Shown in pieces: positions 51,764 through 59,499 of a stretch of 64,000 nucleotides of DNA. The DNA comes from an uncultured Acidimicrobiales bacterium. GTDB lineage: Bacteria; Actinomycetota; Acidimicrobiia; Acidimicrobiales; SZUA-35. The notes under the pieces were generated by a model, which ran no database searches, had not been told where the DNA came from, and saw only the letters and a list, made by a program, of their open reading frames with translations. The stretch spans positions 62,001 to 126,000 of the forward strand of contig CALAJQ010000012.1 in assembly GCA_937922785.1 (NCBI GenBank), written 5' to 3'. The position numbers and the translations under genes were made by a program. The stretch's first letter is position 1; every line of letters begins with the position of its first letter.

Positions 51764-52951
51764 TTAAGTTGGGTCTAGCTGCGGCAAACGGCTCCAGGCC
51801 CAAAGCTGACCCGCAAATACAAGTGCGACGTAGATTCCCAACCCGGTCAACAGCGGTCCTGGCCGGTTTGCATTAAGAACTGGGTAAACGGTTAAAAGGC
51901 CCGGCAAGAGCCAGATGGCAGTTGTTGACCTGAACTGACCTCGGGCCACGAGAGCCACTGCGCCGATGACGTTGAGCGTCGCCACAGTTGTTGCCGCCGC
52001 CGCCATGGCATGGGTGGACCGTTGGAGAATGTCGCCGTCACCAACTAGGAGATCTAGGAACCATTGACCAAAAAGTGCTGCTCCACCTGCTGCAAAAAGC
52101 GCCAGAACGGGCCCGGCGGCTACTAGATAGGGAACCGGGGTAGACATCCAACGGCCAAGTGAGAACTCAGCTGCCAGTTTGGGGACCATCGACTGAATGA
52201 CCTGGTAAGGGGCCCGATAAGCCGCCATGGCAAACAGCAACGCAGCAACAACTTCATCAGACAACGAATCGAGCGCCAAGGATCCAGGGGCGAGGAAGAG
52301 AGCTGTGTAGCCCATGCCGCCAACAGCGGTCATTGCGATGATCTGCTCGACGACCGATCCGGGCAGAGGCGCTGGACTCTCAGCTCGCTGGCCCGGGCCG
52401 AAGGCGAGGCCGTTCACCAAGAAACCGACCAATAGCGCTATGCCAAACATCAGCGGTCCGGCGTCGGCAATCCACAACAAGAACCCCAATCCCAGCCGGA
52501 TGAGGTTCTCACCCGCAACCAAGGTAGCCAGAAGCCCGTCTCGACCCTGGGCTGCGGCTGTTCCCCTGCCCCAAGCCGTGGCGAGGGCACCAATCGGAAG
52601 AACCATTGCAATTATGTGGATTCCTCGGTCGGCCGAGCGGGTGAATTCTTCGCCAAAGAACCAGAACACCGGAACCAAGATTGCCACCGCCGCGATAGAC
52701 AGAGCGATTCCCACAGTCCGGGCGGATGGGTCCGAACGGGCCCGAAGTTGCTGCACAGGAAAGGCCACTATTGCGTGAGAAATTGGCCAGACGATCAGCA
52801 ACTGACCTAGCGGAACAAACTGCTCTGACCCTAAAGATCTGCGCGCCACAAACAGAAAGGCGAACAGCGACAAGCCTGCAGCTAGGCCGGCGAAGGCGTT
52901 GGAAAAGGCGCCCCGTTTCGAGGCCGGGGTCGGCAAGGTGCCAGCGGTCAT
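51764..52951 (-). CDS. Polytopic flippase-like membrane protein (MOP/Wzx-like)
   Basis: 395 residues with about 12 hydrophobic segments, as in polysaccharide flippases of the MOP superfamily. Segments include LSLFAFLFVARRSLGSEQFV, GQLLIVWPISHAIVAFPVQQ and IGAVALVARGQF. ATG 52951 was chosen; the reading frame could be extended 13 codons, but that would invade the promoter of the divergent methyltransferase gene 23 bp away. It is paralogous to the gene at 49698. No sequence motif fixes the substrate. Confidence 0.7.
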   Translation of the reverse strand: MTAGTLPTPASKRGAFSNAFAGLAAGLSLFAFLFVARRSLGSEQFVPLGQLLIVWPISHAIVAFPVQQLRARSDPSARTVGIALSIAAVAILVPVFWFFGEEFTRSADRGIHIIAMVLPIGALATAWGRGTAAAQGRDGLLATLVAGENLIRLGLGFLLWIADAGPLMFGIALLVGFLVNGLAFGPGQRAESPAPLPGSVVEQIIAMTAVGGMGYTALFLAPGSLALDSLSDEVVAALLFAMAAYRAPYQVIQSMVPKLAAEFSLGRWMSTPVPYLVAAGPVLALFAAGGAALFGQWFLDLLVGDGDILQRSTHAMAAAATTVATLNVIGAVALVARGQFRSTTAIWLLPGLLTVYPVLNANRPGPLLTGLGIYVALVFAGQLWAWSRLPQLDPT

Positions 52952-52973
52952 CGTGCTAGCCTCGCACCGACAT

Positions 52974-53576
52974 ATGGCTGTAACCGACATACCAACCGGG
53001 AATACTTACGATAAGTACCATTCCCGCAATCCTGTGGCGCGCAAGCTCATGGAACGATTCCATCAGAACCTGGATCAGTGCCTAGCCCAATGCGACCCTA
53101 CGCGGCTTCTGGATGTGGGAACTGGCGAAGGCGAATTGGTACCAACCTATGTGGAAGCCTTTGGCAAAATCCCGATGGTCGCAGTCGATCTGCCCGACCA
53201 CGAACTTGCATCGAATTGGGCAGACCGGGACTCAGAGAACATCTTTGCCGATGCTGAGAAGCTCCCGTTTCCAGACTCCACCTTTGATTTGGTGACCTGT
53301 ATTGAGGTTCTCGAACATGTTCCGCGCCCTGAAGTTGTGATGGCCGAAATGGCACGAGTTGCGTCAGGTCGGGTACTGCTTAGTGTTCCAAACGAGCCGA
53401 TTTGGCGGATTTCGAACATGGCCCGCGGCGCGTACCTGAAGGACCTCGGGAACACTCCCGGTCACATTCAGCACTGGAGCCGCAAAAGCTTCATTGCTCA
53501 GGTCTCGGAACACTTTGAGGTTCTGGAGGACCGGTCGCCGTTTCCTTGGACCATGCTCCTTTGCGAGGTTCGTTAG
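52974..53576 (+). CDS. SAM-dependent methyltransferase (type 11)
   Basis: 200-residue class I methyltransferase: SAM loop LLDVGTGEGELVPTYVE (motif I), VDLP (motif II acidic residue), FADAEKLPFPDSTFDLVTCI (motif III/IV), and EVLEHVPRPEVVMAEMARV. It is the only gene of the cluster on the + strand in this stretch and is divergent from the flippase-like gene. It probably methylates a sugar or lipid intermediate of the cluster; the target is inferred. It overlaps the pyruvyl transferase stop by 4 bp. Confidence 0.88.
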   Translation: MAVTDIPTGNTYDKYHSRNPVARKLMERFHQNLDQCLAQCDPTRLLDVGTGEGELVPTYVEAFGKIPMVAVDLPDHELASNWADRDSENIFADAEKLPFPDSTFDLVTCIEVLEHVPRPEVVMAEMARVASGRVLLSVPNEPIWRISNMARGAYLKDLGNTPGHIQHWSRKSFIAQVSEHFEVLEDRSPFPWTMLLCEVR

Positions 53577-54796
53577 CGCGCAGCTTCGAAGTGACCTTGA
53601 TGGTCCTTGGCCGCGGCGATAACCAGCGGCAGCTTCGCAGCAATCTTCGCTTGTCTTTCGTCTCGACTCTCAAGCACTCGATCTACAGCATTTCGTACAG
53701 TCGCCTCGTCAACCATCTGGGCTGCGTCAAGACCAGCGTCATCTAACTCGAACATCGCCAACACTTCGCGATACTTGTGACCCCAACCAAAAACCAGGGG
53801 CGGGACTCCTGCGGCCAGCGCCGAGACCATCCCGTGGAAACGGGAGGTGATCAGTACCTGGGTCTGCGCAATCGCAATCCGAAGCTCGGTGGCTGACAAC
53901 TCGCTGTCCAGCAAGAGCACCCGGTTGTTCTCGTTCGCAAAATGTTGGGCTACCGCGGCACATAGGGGGAGGTCGTTGTTGTGTGTCTTGGCGTCGTCTG
54001 ACATATACGAATGCGGAATGAGGGCAACGCGAAAACCGTTAGCCAGGAGGTGATCGACCACTGAGATCAGAACGCGGCCGTAGGTTTCAGGATCAGTCCC
54101 GGGAACCGCCTCAAGCTGACGTCGCGCCACCTGGCTGGGGCATAGTCCTACCCAGTCGTCACCGGCAAAAAGAGAAGGATAGGAAGACTTAACCTTGTGG
54201 ACCGAACTCTCCGACGGTTCGATCGCAAACGCTAGATCAACCCCAGCTACCACGTTGCCAAGCCCTAACTCGTCGAGCATCTGATGGGTTCGTTCGCCTC
54301 TGGCGACGATTGTGTCTATCCGTGGAAGTACGAGGCGAGCCAGAATTCGGTTTAGCCGATTCGCAAACGGGCCAATGGCCTGGGCGCACTTGACGACGGG
54401 AACACCCAGAATCAAACCGGGCAGCACCGAAGCAACGTTGTAGGGCAGGAACTTCTCTCGACCGTCACTGAAGGTTATTCCGCCCTGATCAAGCAGGACT
54501 TGAGAATCGGCGAGGAAGCCTACAGCAGGCTCGATCTTTCGGATCGAGGATCGCAGTGGCGGGAGTAGTCGGTATAGGGCACTAAGTGGAATGATCGAAC
54601 CGACCAAACGAAGCGGCGTGGCATCGAATATCTGTAGGTTTGTGCCGTCGGCCAGCCTCGCATCGTGTTCTGGGTAGAGACTCAGAAGACCGACAGCTGC
54701 GCCGGGTTCCATCATCTGAAGGGAGGCCTCAAGCATCGACGCGGCACCCTTGTTGCCATATAGCGCTGAGGCAATAATTGAAGTTTGAGAGGTCAC
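53573..54796 (-). CDS. Polysaccharide pyruvyl transferase family protein (CsaB-like)
   Basis: 407 residues of the family that adds pyruvate ketals to glycan sugars using phosphoenolpyruvate. Segments: SALYGNKGAASMLEASLQMM, VLLDQGGITFSDGREKF, and the C-terminal donor-site motif TSRFHGMVSALAAGVPPLVF followed by GWGHKYREVL. The pyruvylated sugar gives negative charge and in many Gram-positives anchors SLH proteins, but no SLH protein is in the window. The start is GTG, overlapping the UPF0104-type gene by 4 nt. Confidence 0.88.
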   Translation of the reverse strand: MTSQTSIIASALYGNKGAASMLEASLQMMEPGAAVGLLSLYPEHDARLADGTNLQIFDATPLRLVGSIIPLSALYRLLPPLRSSIRKIEPAVGFLADSQVLLDQGGITFSDGREKFLPYNVASVLPGLILGVPVVKCAQAIGPFANRLNRILARLVLPRIDTIVARGERTHQMLDELGLGNVVAGVDLAFAIEPSESSVHKVKSSYPSLFAGDDWVGLCPSQVARRQLEAVPGTDPETYGRVLISVVDHLLANGFRVALIPHSYMSDDAKTHNNDLPLCAAVAQHFANENNRVLLLDSELSATELRIAIAQTQVLITSRFHGMVSALAAGVPPLVFGWGHKYREVLAMFELDDAGLDAAQMVDEATVRNAVDRVLESRDERQAKIAAKLPLVIAAAKDHQGHFEAAR

Positions 54797-55728
54797 GATT
54801 CTCCGACGGGAGCGACGGCATCGAGCCGTTTGCGCTGGGTGAGTAGTACGAGAGCTAGGACGATATCGGCCAGTGTGGCTACCACTCGTGCGATGGCCGC
54901 AAGCCCGAGAGCTTCTGCAGAGCCAAGCGATCCAGCCAGCAGAGCAGCTATGACGGCCTCGCGCACGCCGATACCGCTGGGCACCATAAATGCAAGAATT
55001 CCGATAATCCCAGCCAGAACGTACACAGCTCCAAACGTGACGACGTCAGACACTGAATTGACCCCGTCGAACCGACCGGCGAGCAGAACAAATCCAACAG
55101 CGTTCAGCAGTCTTGGCGCGATGTAGGCCGTCTGCAGCTTTCCAGCGTCGATAGTCCCGATCGAATACTGGCCTAGTCGTTGCAGGACCGGAACCGGAAC
55201 TACCTTCAGGATGTAGGGGCTTATCGCGATGCCTAGTTGCAGAACCACAAGAAGGATCACCAACGGCACGTAGTCTGATCGACTTCCTGGCACCAGAATC
55301 AGCGCGGCAGGCAAGCCAACAATTAGCGAAGCAGAGGTGTGAAAGATGGTTTCGTATGCAAACGACGCCGAGACTTTGCCGGCCGGATATCCGTTGTTTG
55401 TGCCCCACAGAACCTTGCCCCCCAACGAGCCCAGCTGGCCCGGTACGTACTTGAGGAGCCATGACTGAATGTGAGCTAAAACCCCGCTGGTGACAGGCAC
55501 CTTTCGCTCAACTATTAACCCAAGCAGCCAGACCCACAGAACTCCCGAAAGTGGAACAGCCACTACAAACAGCACAAGGGCGAGTAGGTCAACAAGCGAA
55601 GGGCTCCACTCGAGCGAGGTGAGGGTGTCCCAGTTGGAGCGGATTGACACAACCAGATAAGCCACTGCTATTGCAGTGACCACAGCTGAAAGGCCGGCCT
55701 GCCATGAGCGGGGCAGCGAGCGGGTCAC
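54793..55728 (-). CDS. UPF0104 / lysylphosphatidylglycerol-synthase-TM-type membrane protein
   Basis: 311-residue polytopic protein with about eight helices. It resembles the AglD/LPG-synthase membrane half: LLKYVPGQLGSLGGKVLWGT, AYETIFHTSASLIVGLPAAL and LAFMVPSGIGVREAVIAALL. Such proteins accompany glycosyltransferases and may flip or shield lipid-linked sugars. The start is GTG 55728, 5 bp after the nitroreductase stop, and the stop overlaps the pyruvyl transferase start. Confidence 0.85.
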   Translation of the reverse strand: MTRSLPRSWQAGLSAVVTAIAVAYLVVSIRSNWDTLTSLEWSPSLVDLLALVLFVVAVPLSGVLWVWLLGLIVERKVPVTSGVLAHIQSWLLKYVPGQLGSLGGKVLWGTNNGYPAGKVSASFAYETIFHTSASLIVGLPAALILVPGSRSDYVPLVILLVVLQLGIAISPYILKVVPVPVLQRLGQYSIGTIDAGKLQTAYIAPRLLNAVGFVLLAGRFDGVNSVSDVVTFGAVYVLAGIIGILAFMVPSGIGVREAVIAALLAGSLGSAEALGLAAIARVVATLADIVLALVLLTQRKRLDAVAPVGES

Positions 55729-55733
55729 TGCAT

Positions 55734-56870
55734 CTAGTCCGAAGTTCGGATGCGGTTGTAGTGCCTGAAGGTGTCAAGCTCTTTCTTCTGCGAGAAGGCA
55801 ACCTCTCCAACGGGGTCGGCGTGACCCACCGCAATAAGCATGATCGGTCGTTCGCTTCGATCAAGCCCGAGGGTGTTTGCCATCTTGCGCTCTAGAGGCT
55901 CAAAATCTGGCCAGTTGATTGCGCATGATGCCAGGCCCACAGTTTCTAGTGCGAACATGAATGACATCGAAGCCAGCGAACTGTCGACGTAGATGGCATG
56001 CCGGTCTCGGGGGCTGAAATAGTTGCTTAGCTGGCCAACCACAACGACGATCACCGGAATGTTGTCCGAGTAGCCACCGGTGCCGAACGGGATTCCGGCA
56101 ATTAGAGGTACGAGCTCAGGATCGTCATAGACCAGGAACTCATATGGCATTCGGTTGCAAGCAGTCGGGGCTTGTCGGGCCACTGCCAATGCTTGGTCAA
56201 TTAGTTTTCGGTCAACCTCTTGATCGGTGAACCACCGGACGGACCTGCGCCGCATGCTGAGAGCGAGCATCTGGTCATAGGTAACTGGTGATGGTTGGGA
56301 TCCGCGCTTGTAGGGGACCTTGGGTTCTGAAGCTTCTGACGGAGATAGGGAAGACGGAGACAGGGAAGACGGAGATAGGGAAAGAGCGATTTTCTTGTAT
56401 CGGTTGTGATGCTCTGCAACCTCTTTCTGTCCTTCGGTTCTGGCGAAATATGCAGCCAAGACGTCGGCGGCCCAACGAAGTTCTGCAACATCTATCTCCG
56501 ATTCCTCTAGGAGGAATCCGCCGACGGCTGCGTCAAAGAAGTCCAGTGTCTCTCCTATGTACTCAAGAGCAAATACTGGACGGGGTGGCCGCATCAAGAG
56601 GCCTTTTTCGAGGCGATGAGTGTTGCGCCGCAGGGCCGGAGCCGAACGACGAGCCTGGTCAAGCTGTGCGTAGTAGGCGCGTTGGCCCGAAAGTACTGCA
56701 TGCTGTTCTCGGCTGAATCGCAAGGGGGCAACTGTGTGGAAGGCGTGGCTGGCTAATCGGGAAGACGAAGTTGTTGCGACCATGGCTTCCTGAGCCATTT
56801 CATAGGACTTCCTGACTCTCGGACGAGCGAGTGCTCGGTAAATGAGGGTCTTCACACGTTTCAAGTCCAC
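55734..56870 (-). CDS. Nitroreductase-family protein with SLSPS repeat linker
   Basis: 378 residues. The N-terminal 170 residues are helical with no clear family (RRNTHRLEKGLLM is conserved in similar polysaccharide-cluster proteins as far as I recall). Residues about 165-178 are a SLSPS-type low-complexity linker coded by a 15-bp tandem repeat. The C-terminal nitroreductase fold shows RRRSVRWFTDQEVDRKLIDQ, ARQAPTACNRMPYEFLVYDD and ALETVGLASCAINWPD, with an FMN-binding Arg-Ser-X-Arg. The start is GTG. Its redox partner and substrate are unknown. Location suggests a role in glycan or lipid modification. Confidence 0.85.
   Translation of the reverse strand: MDLKRVKTLIYRALARPRVRKSYEMAQEAMVATTSSSRLASHAFHTVAPLRFSREQHAVLSGQRAYYAQLDQARRSAPALRRNTHRLEKGLLMRPPRPVFALEYIGETLDFFDAAVGGFLLEESEIDVAELRWAADVLAAYFARTEGQKEVAEHHNRYKKIALSLSPSSLSPSSLSPSEASEPKVPYKRGSQPSPVTYDQMLALSMRRRSVRWFTDQEVDRKLIDQALAVARQAPTACNRMPYEFLVYDDPELVPLIAGIPFGTGGYSDNIPVIVVVVGQLSNYFSPRDRHAIYVDSSLASMSFMFALETVGLASCAINWPDFEPLERKMANTLGLDRSERPIMLIAVGHADPVGEVAFSQKKELDTFRHYNRIRTSD
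56341..56382 (-). repeat. 15-bp tandem repeat inside nitroreductase gene
   Basis: Three units of GGAGAYAGGGAAGAC (56341, 56356, 56371, the last 12 bp) encode the SLSPS linker of the nitroreductase-like protein. The reading frame is kept in all copies. Tandem repeats of this type readily change copy number by slippage. Confidence 0.7.
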
Positions 56871-57022
56871 TGCACACTGCCTTCCTCGCCACTGACCCGC
56901 GTTTCACAACACTGGTGCGCCGACCAACGCCCGATGGTATCGGTCAGATGTTCCTGATCGAGGGACACTTGGCGCCGCTTGGCTCCGCGAAGTGGGGAGC
57001 GGAGGCGAGTACGTTCGAAGCC

Positions 57023-58033
57023 ATGAAGTTGGTTGTCATCTCTATCTGCAAGGACGAAGAGGAGACGATTGGCGCAGTCCTCGACGGTATTCCTGACAAC
57101 ATTCCCGGCATCTCAGAGATTCAGAAAATCGTGGTGAGTGACGGTTCGACTGACAACACTGTTGCGTTAGCACGAGCCCACGGCGCACTTGTTATCGATG
57201 GCCAGACTCAGCGAAGGCTGGCCGCGAGATTTCAGCAGGCAGCTAACTTGGCGCTCGAATTAGGTGCCGACATAGCGGTGAACATTGATGGCGACCTTCA
57301 GTTCGATCCGGCCGACATTCCCGACCTTGTTGAGCCCATACTTGCTGGCCGTGCAGAGTTTGTGGCCGCAGACAGGTTCACCGACCCCGACACCGGCGAG
57401 AAGCGAAAACCAGAGAACATGCCAACCGGGAAGTACTGGGGAAACCGACTCGGAGCACGAGTAGTTGGTGCTCTGTCGGGGCAGGACTTCGATGACGTCA
57501 CGTGCGGATTTCGGGCCTACACACGTGACGCACTGCTCTCTCTCAACCTCAACTCAAAATACACTTACACCCAGGAGTCATTCCAAGTTCTGGCCGAGAG
57601 CGGCACGATCATTGAGACGCTGCCCACAAAGGTCACTTACTATCCGGGCCGCCGAAGCCGAGTAGTCACAAACATCTGGAGCTTCGTTGCCACTAGCGGC
57701 TTGAACATCCTTCGGTCGTTTCGGGACTTCGCCCCGCTCAAGTTCTTTCTTGCCATTGCGTTTGTGCCGACCATGTTTGGATTTGTGTCGGCCGGATTCG
57801 TCGGGATCCACTGGCTCTCGACCGGCCGCACTTCTCCCTATACCGCCCTAGGCATTGTTGGTGTCTACCTGTTCTCGATGGGATTTCTTGTTTTGATTTC
57901 GGGGCTCTTGGCTGACATGCAGGTGAGATCAACACGCAATCAAGAGAAGATTCTTCGAATGCTAAAGGAACAGCGCTACGGGCTTAAAGATTCTGTGTTG
58001 ACCGACAAGAGCGAATCCGGAGTAGGCGACTAG
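57023..58033 (+). CDS. GT2 glycosyltransferase (DPM1-like) with two membrane helices
   Basis: 336 residues with the same architecture as the GT2 at 50658: MKLVVISICKDEEETIGAVL, AVNIDGDLQFDPADIPDLVE (metal-binding DxD-like), DVTCGFRAYTRDALLSL, and two helices near 235-258 and 275-298. ATG 57023 was chosen because the homology begins there; an upstream extension has no domain. The two GT2 proteins are paralogous, so the cluster may use two lipid-linked sugars. The stop overlaps the convergent GT-C-like gene at CTAG. Confidence 0.9.
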   Translation: MKLVVISICKDEEETIGAVLDGIPDNIPGISEIQKIVVSDGSTDNTVALARAHGALVIDGQTQRRLAARFQQAANLALELGADIAVNIDGDLQFDPADIPDLVEPILAGRAEFVAADRFTDPDTGEKRKPENMPTGKYWGNRLGARVVGALSGQDFDDVTCGFRAYTRDALLSLNLNSKYTYTQESFQVLAESGTIIETLPTKVTYYPGRRSRVVTNIWSFVATSGLNILRSFRDFAPLKFFLAIAFVPTMFGFVSAGFVGIHWLSTGRTSPYTALGIVGVYLFSMGFLVLISGLLADMQVRSTRNQEKILRMLKEQRYGLKDSVLTDKSESGVGD

Positions 58034-59343
58034 ACCAATGGCAGCAGTGCTGCCACTCCAAGGGTTCCGAGCAGCCCGGCGGTAAGCAAGCGGCCAGAAA
58101 CTGTGTTCGCTGGTTGTGTTGCCAAGAGCGCTACAAAGAATGGCATCACTCCCAAGGCGTAGCGATTGTTCGCCGACGGAAAGTATCTACCTTCCAGGCC
58201 AAGCAAGACTTGGACTACCACCACTGATGCAATCGCGCCGCCGAGAGCCGCAATAGCCAGAGACCGCCGTCGACAAACCCCTTGCCCCAGGGCGGCCCCG
58301 GTCGCCAAGAGCATCGCAATTGCGATGAGTTGACCTGCGGGCACTTGGTACGCAGTGCGAATTACCTCAGGGACAAAACCGGGCTTTGCCGGAGGGGTCA
58401 GCTGAAGTGCGCCGTAGAAGATTTCGTCAAGAGGGTTACCTACGACCTCTTTGGAGTTGCCGAAGCCAATCGGACTCTCGAAGTCCTTTGGCGTCCTCGT
58501 GGCGATCGCAACACTCCAGAGACCGAGTCCTACGAGGGCAGCAGCTCCAGCGGAGGTGGCCAGCTTGAGACGGACGCTCAGCTTGGGGTTGAGTTCGGTG
58601 TCAGCAAGCAGATAGAGGGCAAGGGCACCGACTGGCAGAATGGCTGTCTGTTTTACAAAACCGGCTAAGAGTCCCAGAACTATCGCCATCACCAGGTTTG
58701 ACTTGGAGCTGAAGTTTCGCGCCGATGACGCAAGCAATAGACACGCCGCACCAAAGACCATGAGCCCAGCGTCGCTGTTGACTGTGGAGGTGACATGCAA
58801 GACCACCGGCATGGTCATCGGTACAAGAGCCAAAACTCGAGAGTTCCAGGCCGACGCCCCGAAATTCCTGGCCGCCCGCTCGAGTAGAAGAACAGTGGCA
58901 GCCAAATAAACGAAGCCAACGATTCGAACTGCTGTTAGTGGGCGATCTGGAAACACCGCCATGATGGGCGCACTTAGAAGCGCTGACGTTGCGTAGTAGA
59001 CGGGCCCAGTCGGGTTTCGCTGGACGCCAGCGTTGGGATATTGGCTATGCGGATAAACATTGCCGTCACACGGGGGCAATACGATTGCGTCTGTGTAGCC
59101 ACCTCGACACGACCACTCGGTCCGCACCCGGTCGTCGTAAGGTTCGCCGAGTAACGGCGCTTCAAAGCTCTGCAACGATAAGACATAGTCAAAGTGGGTT
59201 GCCTCGTCGAACGGCGAAACCTGGGTGAAGGCTCGCATGTGTAGTCCGACCATCACAAAACTTAGAACTACCACTAGCGCCCCATAGCTCAAGACATCCC
59301 ATGAGGCGGTCCCTATGAAGTTCGTCGGTTTGATTCTCGCCAT
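58030..59343 (-). CDS. GT-C-like polytopic membrane protein (DUF2142/Pmt-like)
   Basis: 437-residue protein with about 10-11 hydrophobic segments. After the first helix, residues about 40-60 read FDEATHFDYVLSLQSFEAPL, the acidic loop typical of lipid-linked sugar transferases of the GT-C fold. Later come a Cys-rich extracytoplasmic loop (RTEWSCRGGYTD and LPPCDGN) and RNPTGPVYYATSALLSAPIM. ATG 59343 was chosen over an upstream TTG at 59367. It is the last gene of the cluster and probably moves a sugar from polyprenyl phosphate onto the surface glycan; donor and acceptor are unknown. Confidence 0.75.
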   Translation of the reverse strand: MARIKPTNFIGTASWDVLSYGALVVVLSFVMVGLHMRAFTQVSPFDEATHFDYVLSLQSFEAPLLGEPYDDRVRTEWSCRGGYTDAIVLPPCDGNVYPHSQYPNAGVQRNPTGPVYYATSALLSAPIMAVFPDRPLTAVRIVGFVYLAATVLLLERAARNFGASAWNSRVLALVPMTMPVVLHVTSTVNSDAGLMVFGAACLLLASSARNFSSKSNLVMAIVLGLLAGFVKQTAILPVGALALYLLADTELNPKLSVRLKLATSAGAAALVGLGLWSVAIATRTPKDFESPIGFGNSKEVVGNPLDEIFYGALQLTPPAKPGFVPEVIRTAYQVPAGQLIAIAMLLATGAALGQGVCRRRSLAIAALGGAIASVVVVQVLLGLEGRYFPSANNRYALGVMPFFVALLATQPANTVSGRLLTAGLLGTLGVAALLPLV

Positions 59344-59408
59344 GGCACTAGCGAGTATTCCACCCAACCGCCTAACTGACGGTCACCCTCTACCAACCCA
59401 CAAACAGC

Positions 59409-59446
59409 CAAATGGGGTAGGCCGACGGATCGACCTACCCCATTTG
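59409..59446. terminator. Strong hairpin between DUF4397 gene and GT-C-like gene
   Basis: Perfect 13-bp inverted repeat CAAATGGGGTAGG (59409-59421) and CCTACCCCATTTG (59434-59446) with a 12-nt loop. It lies 54 bp after the stop of the secreted DUF4397/DUF4214 protein. No clear U tract follows on the minus strand, so it ends or stabilises the transcript. Confidence 0.65.
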
Positions 59447-59499
59447 AAGGTGTTTGAATTGTCGCCCCAGCCCAGGTCGGGCTGAGCTAGGGCAAGCTC

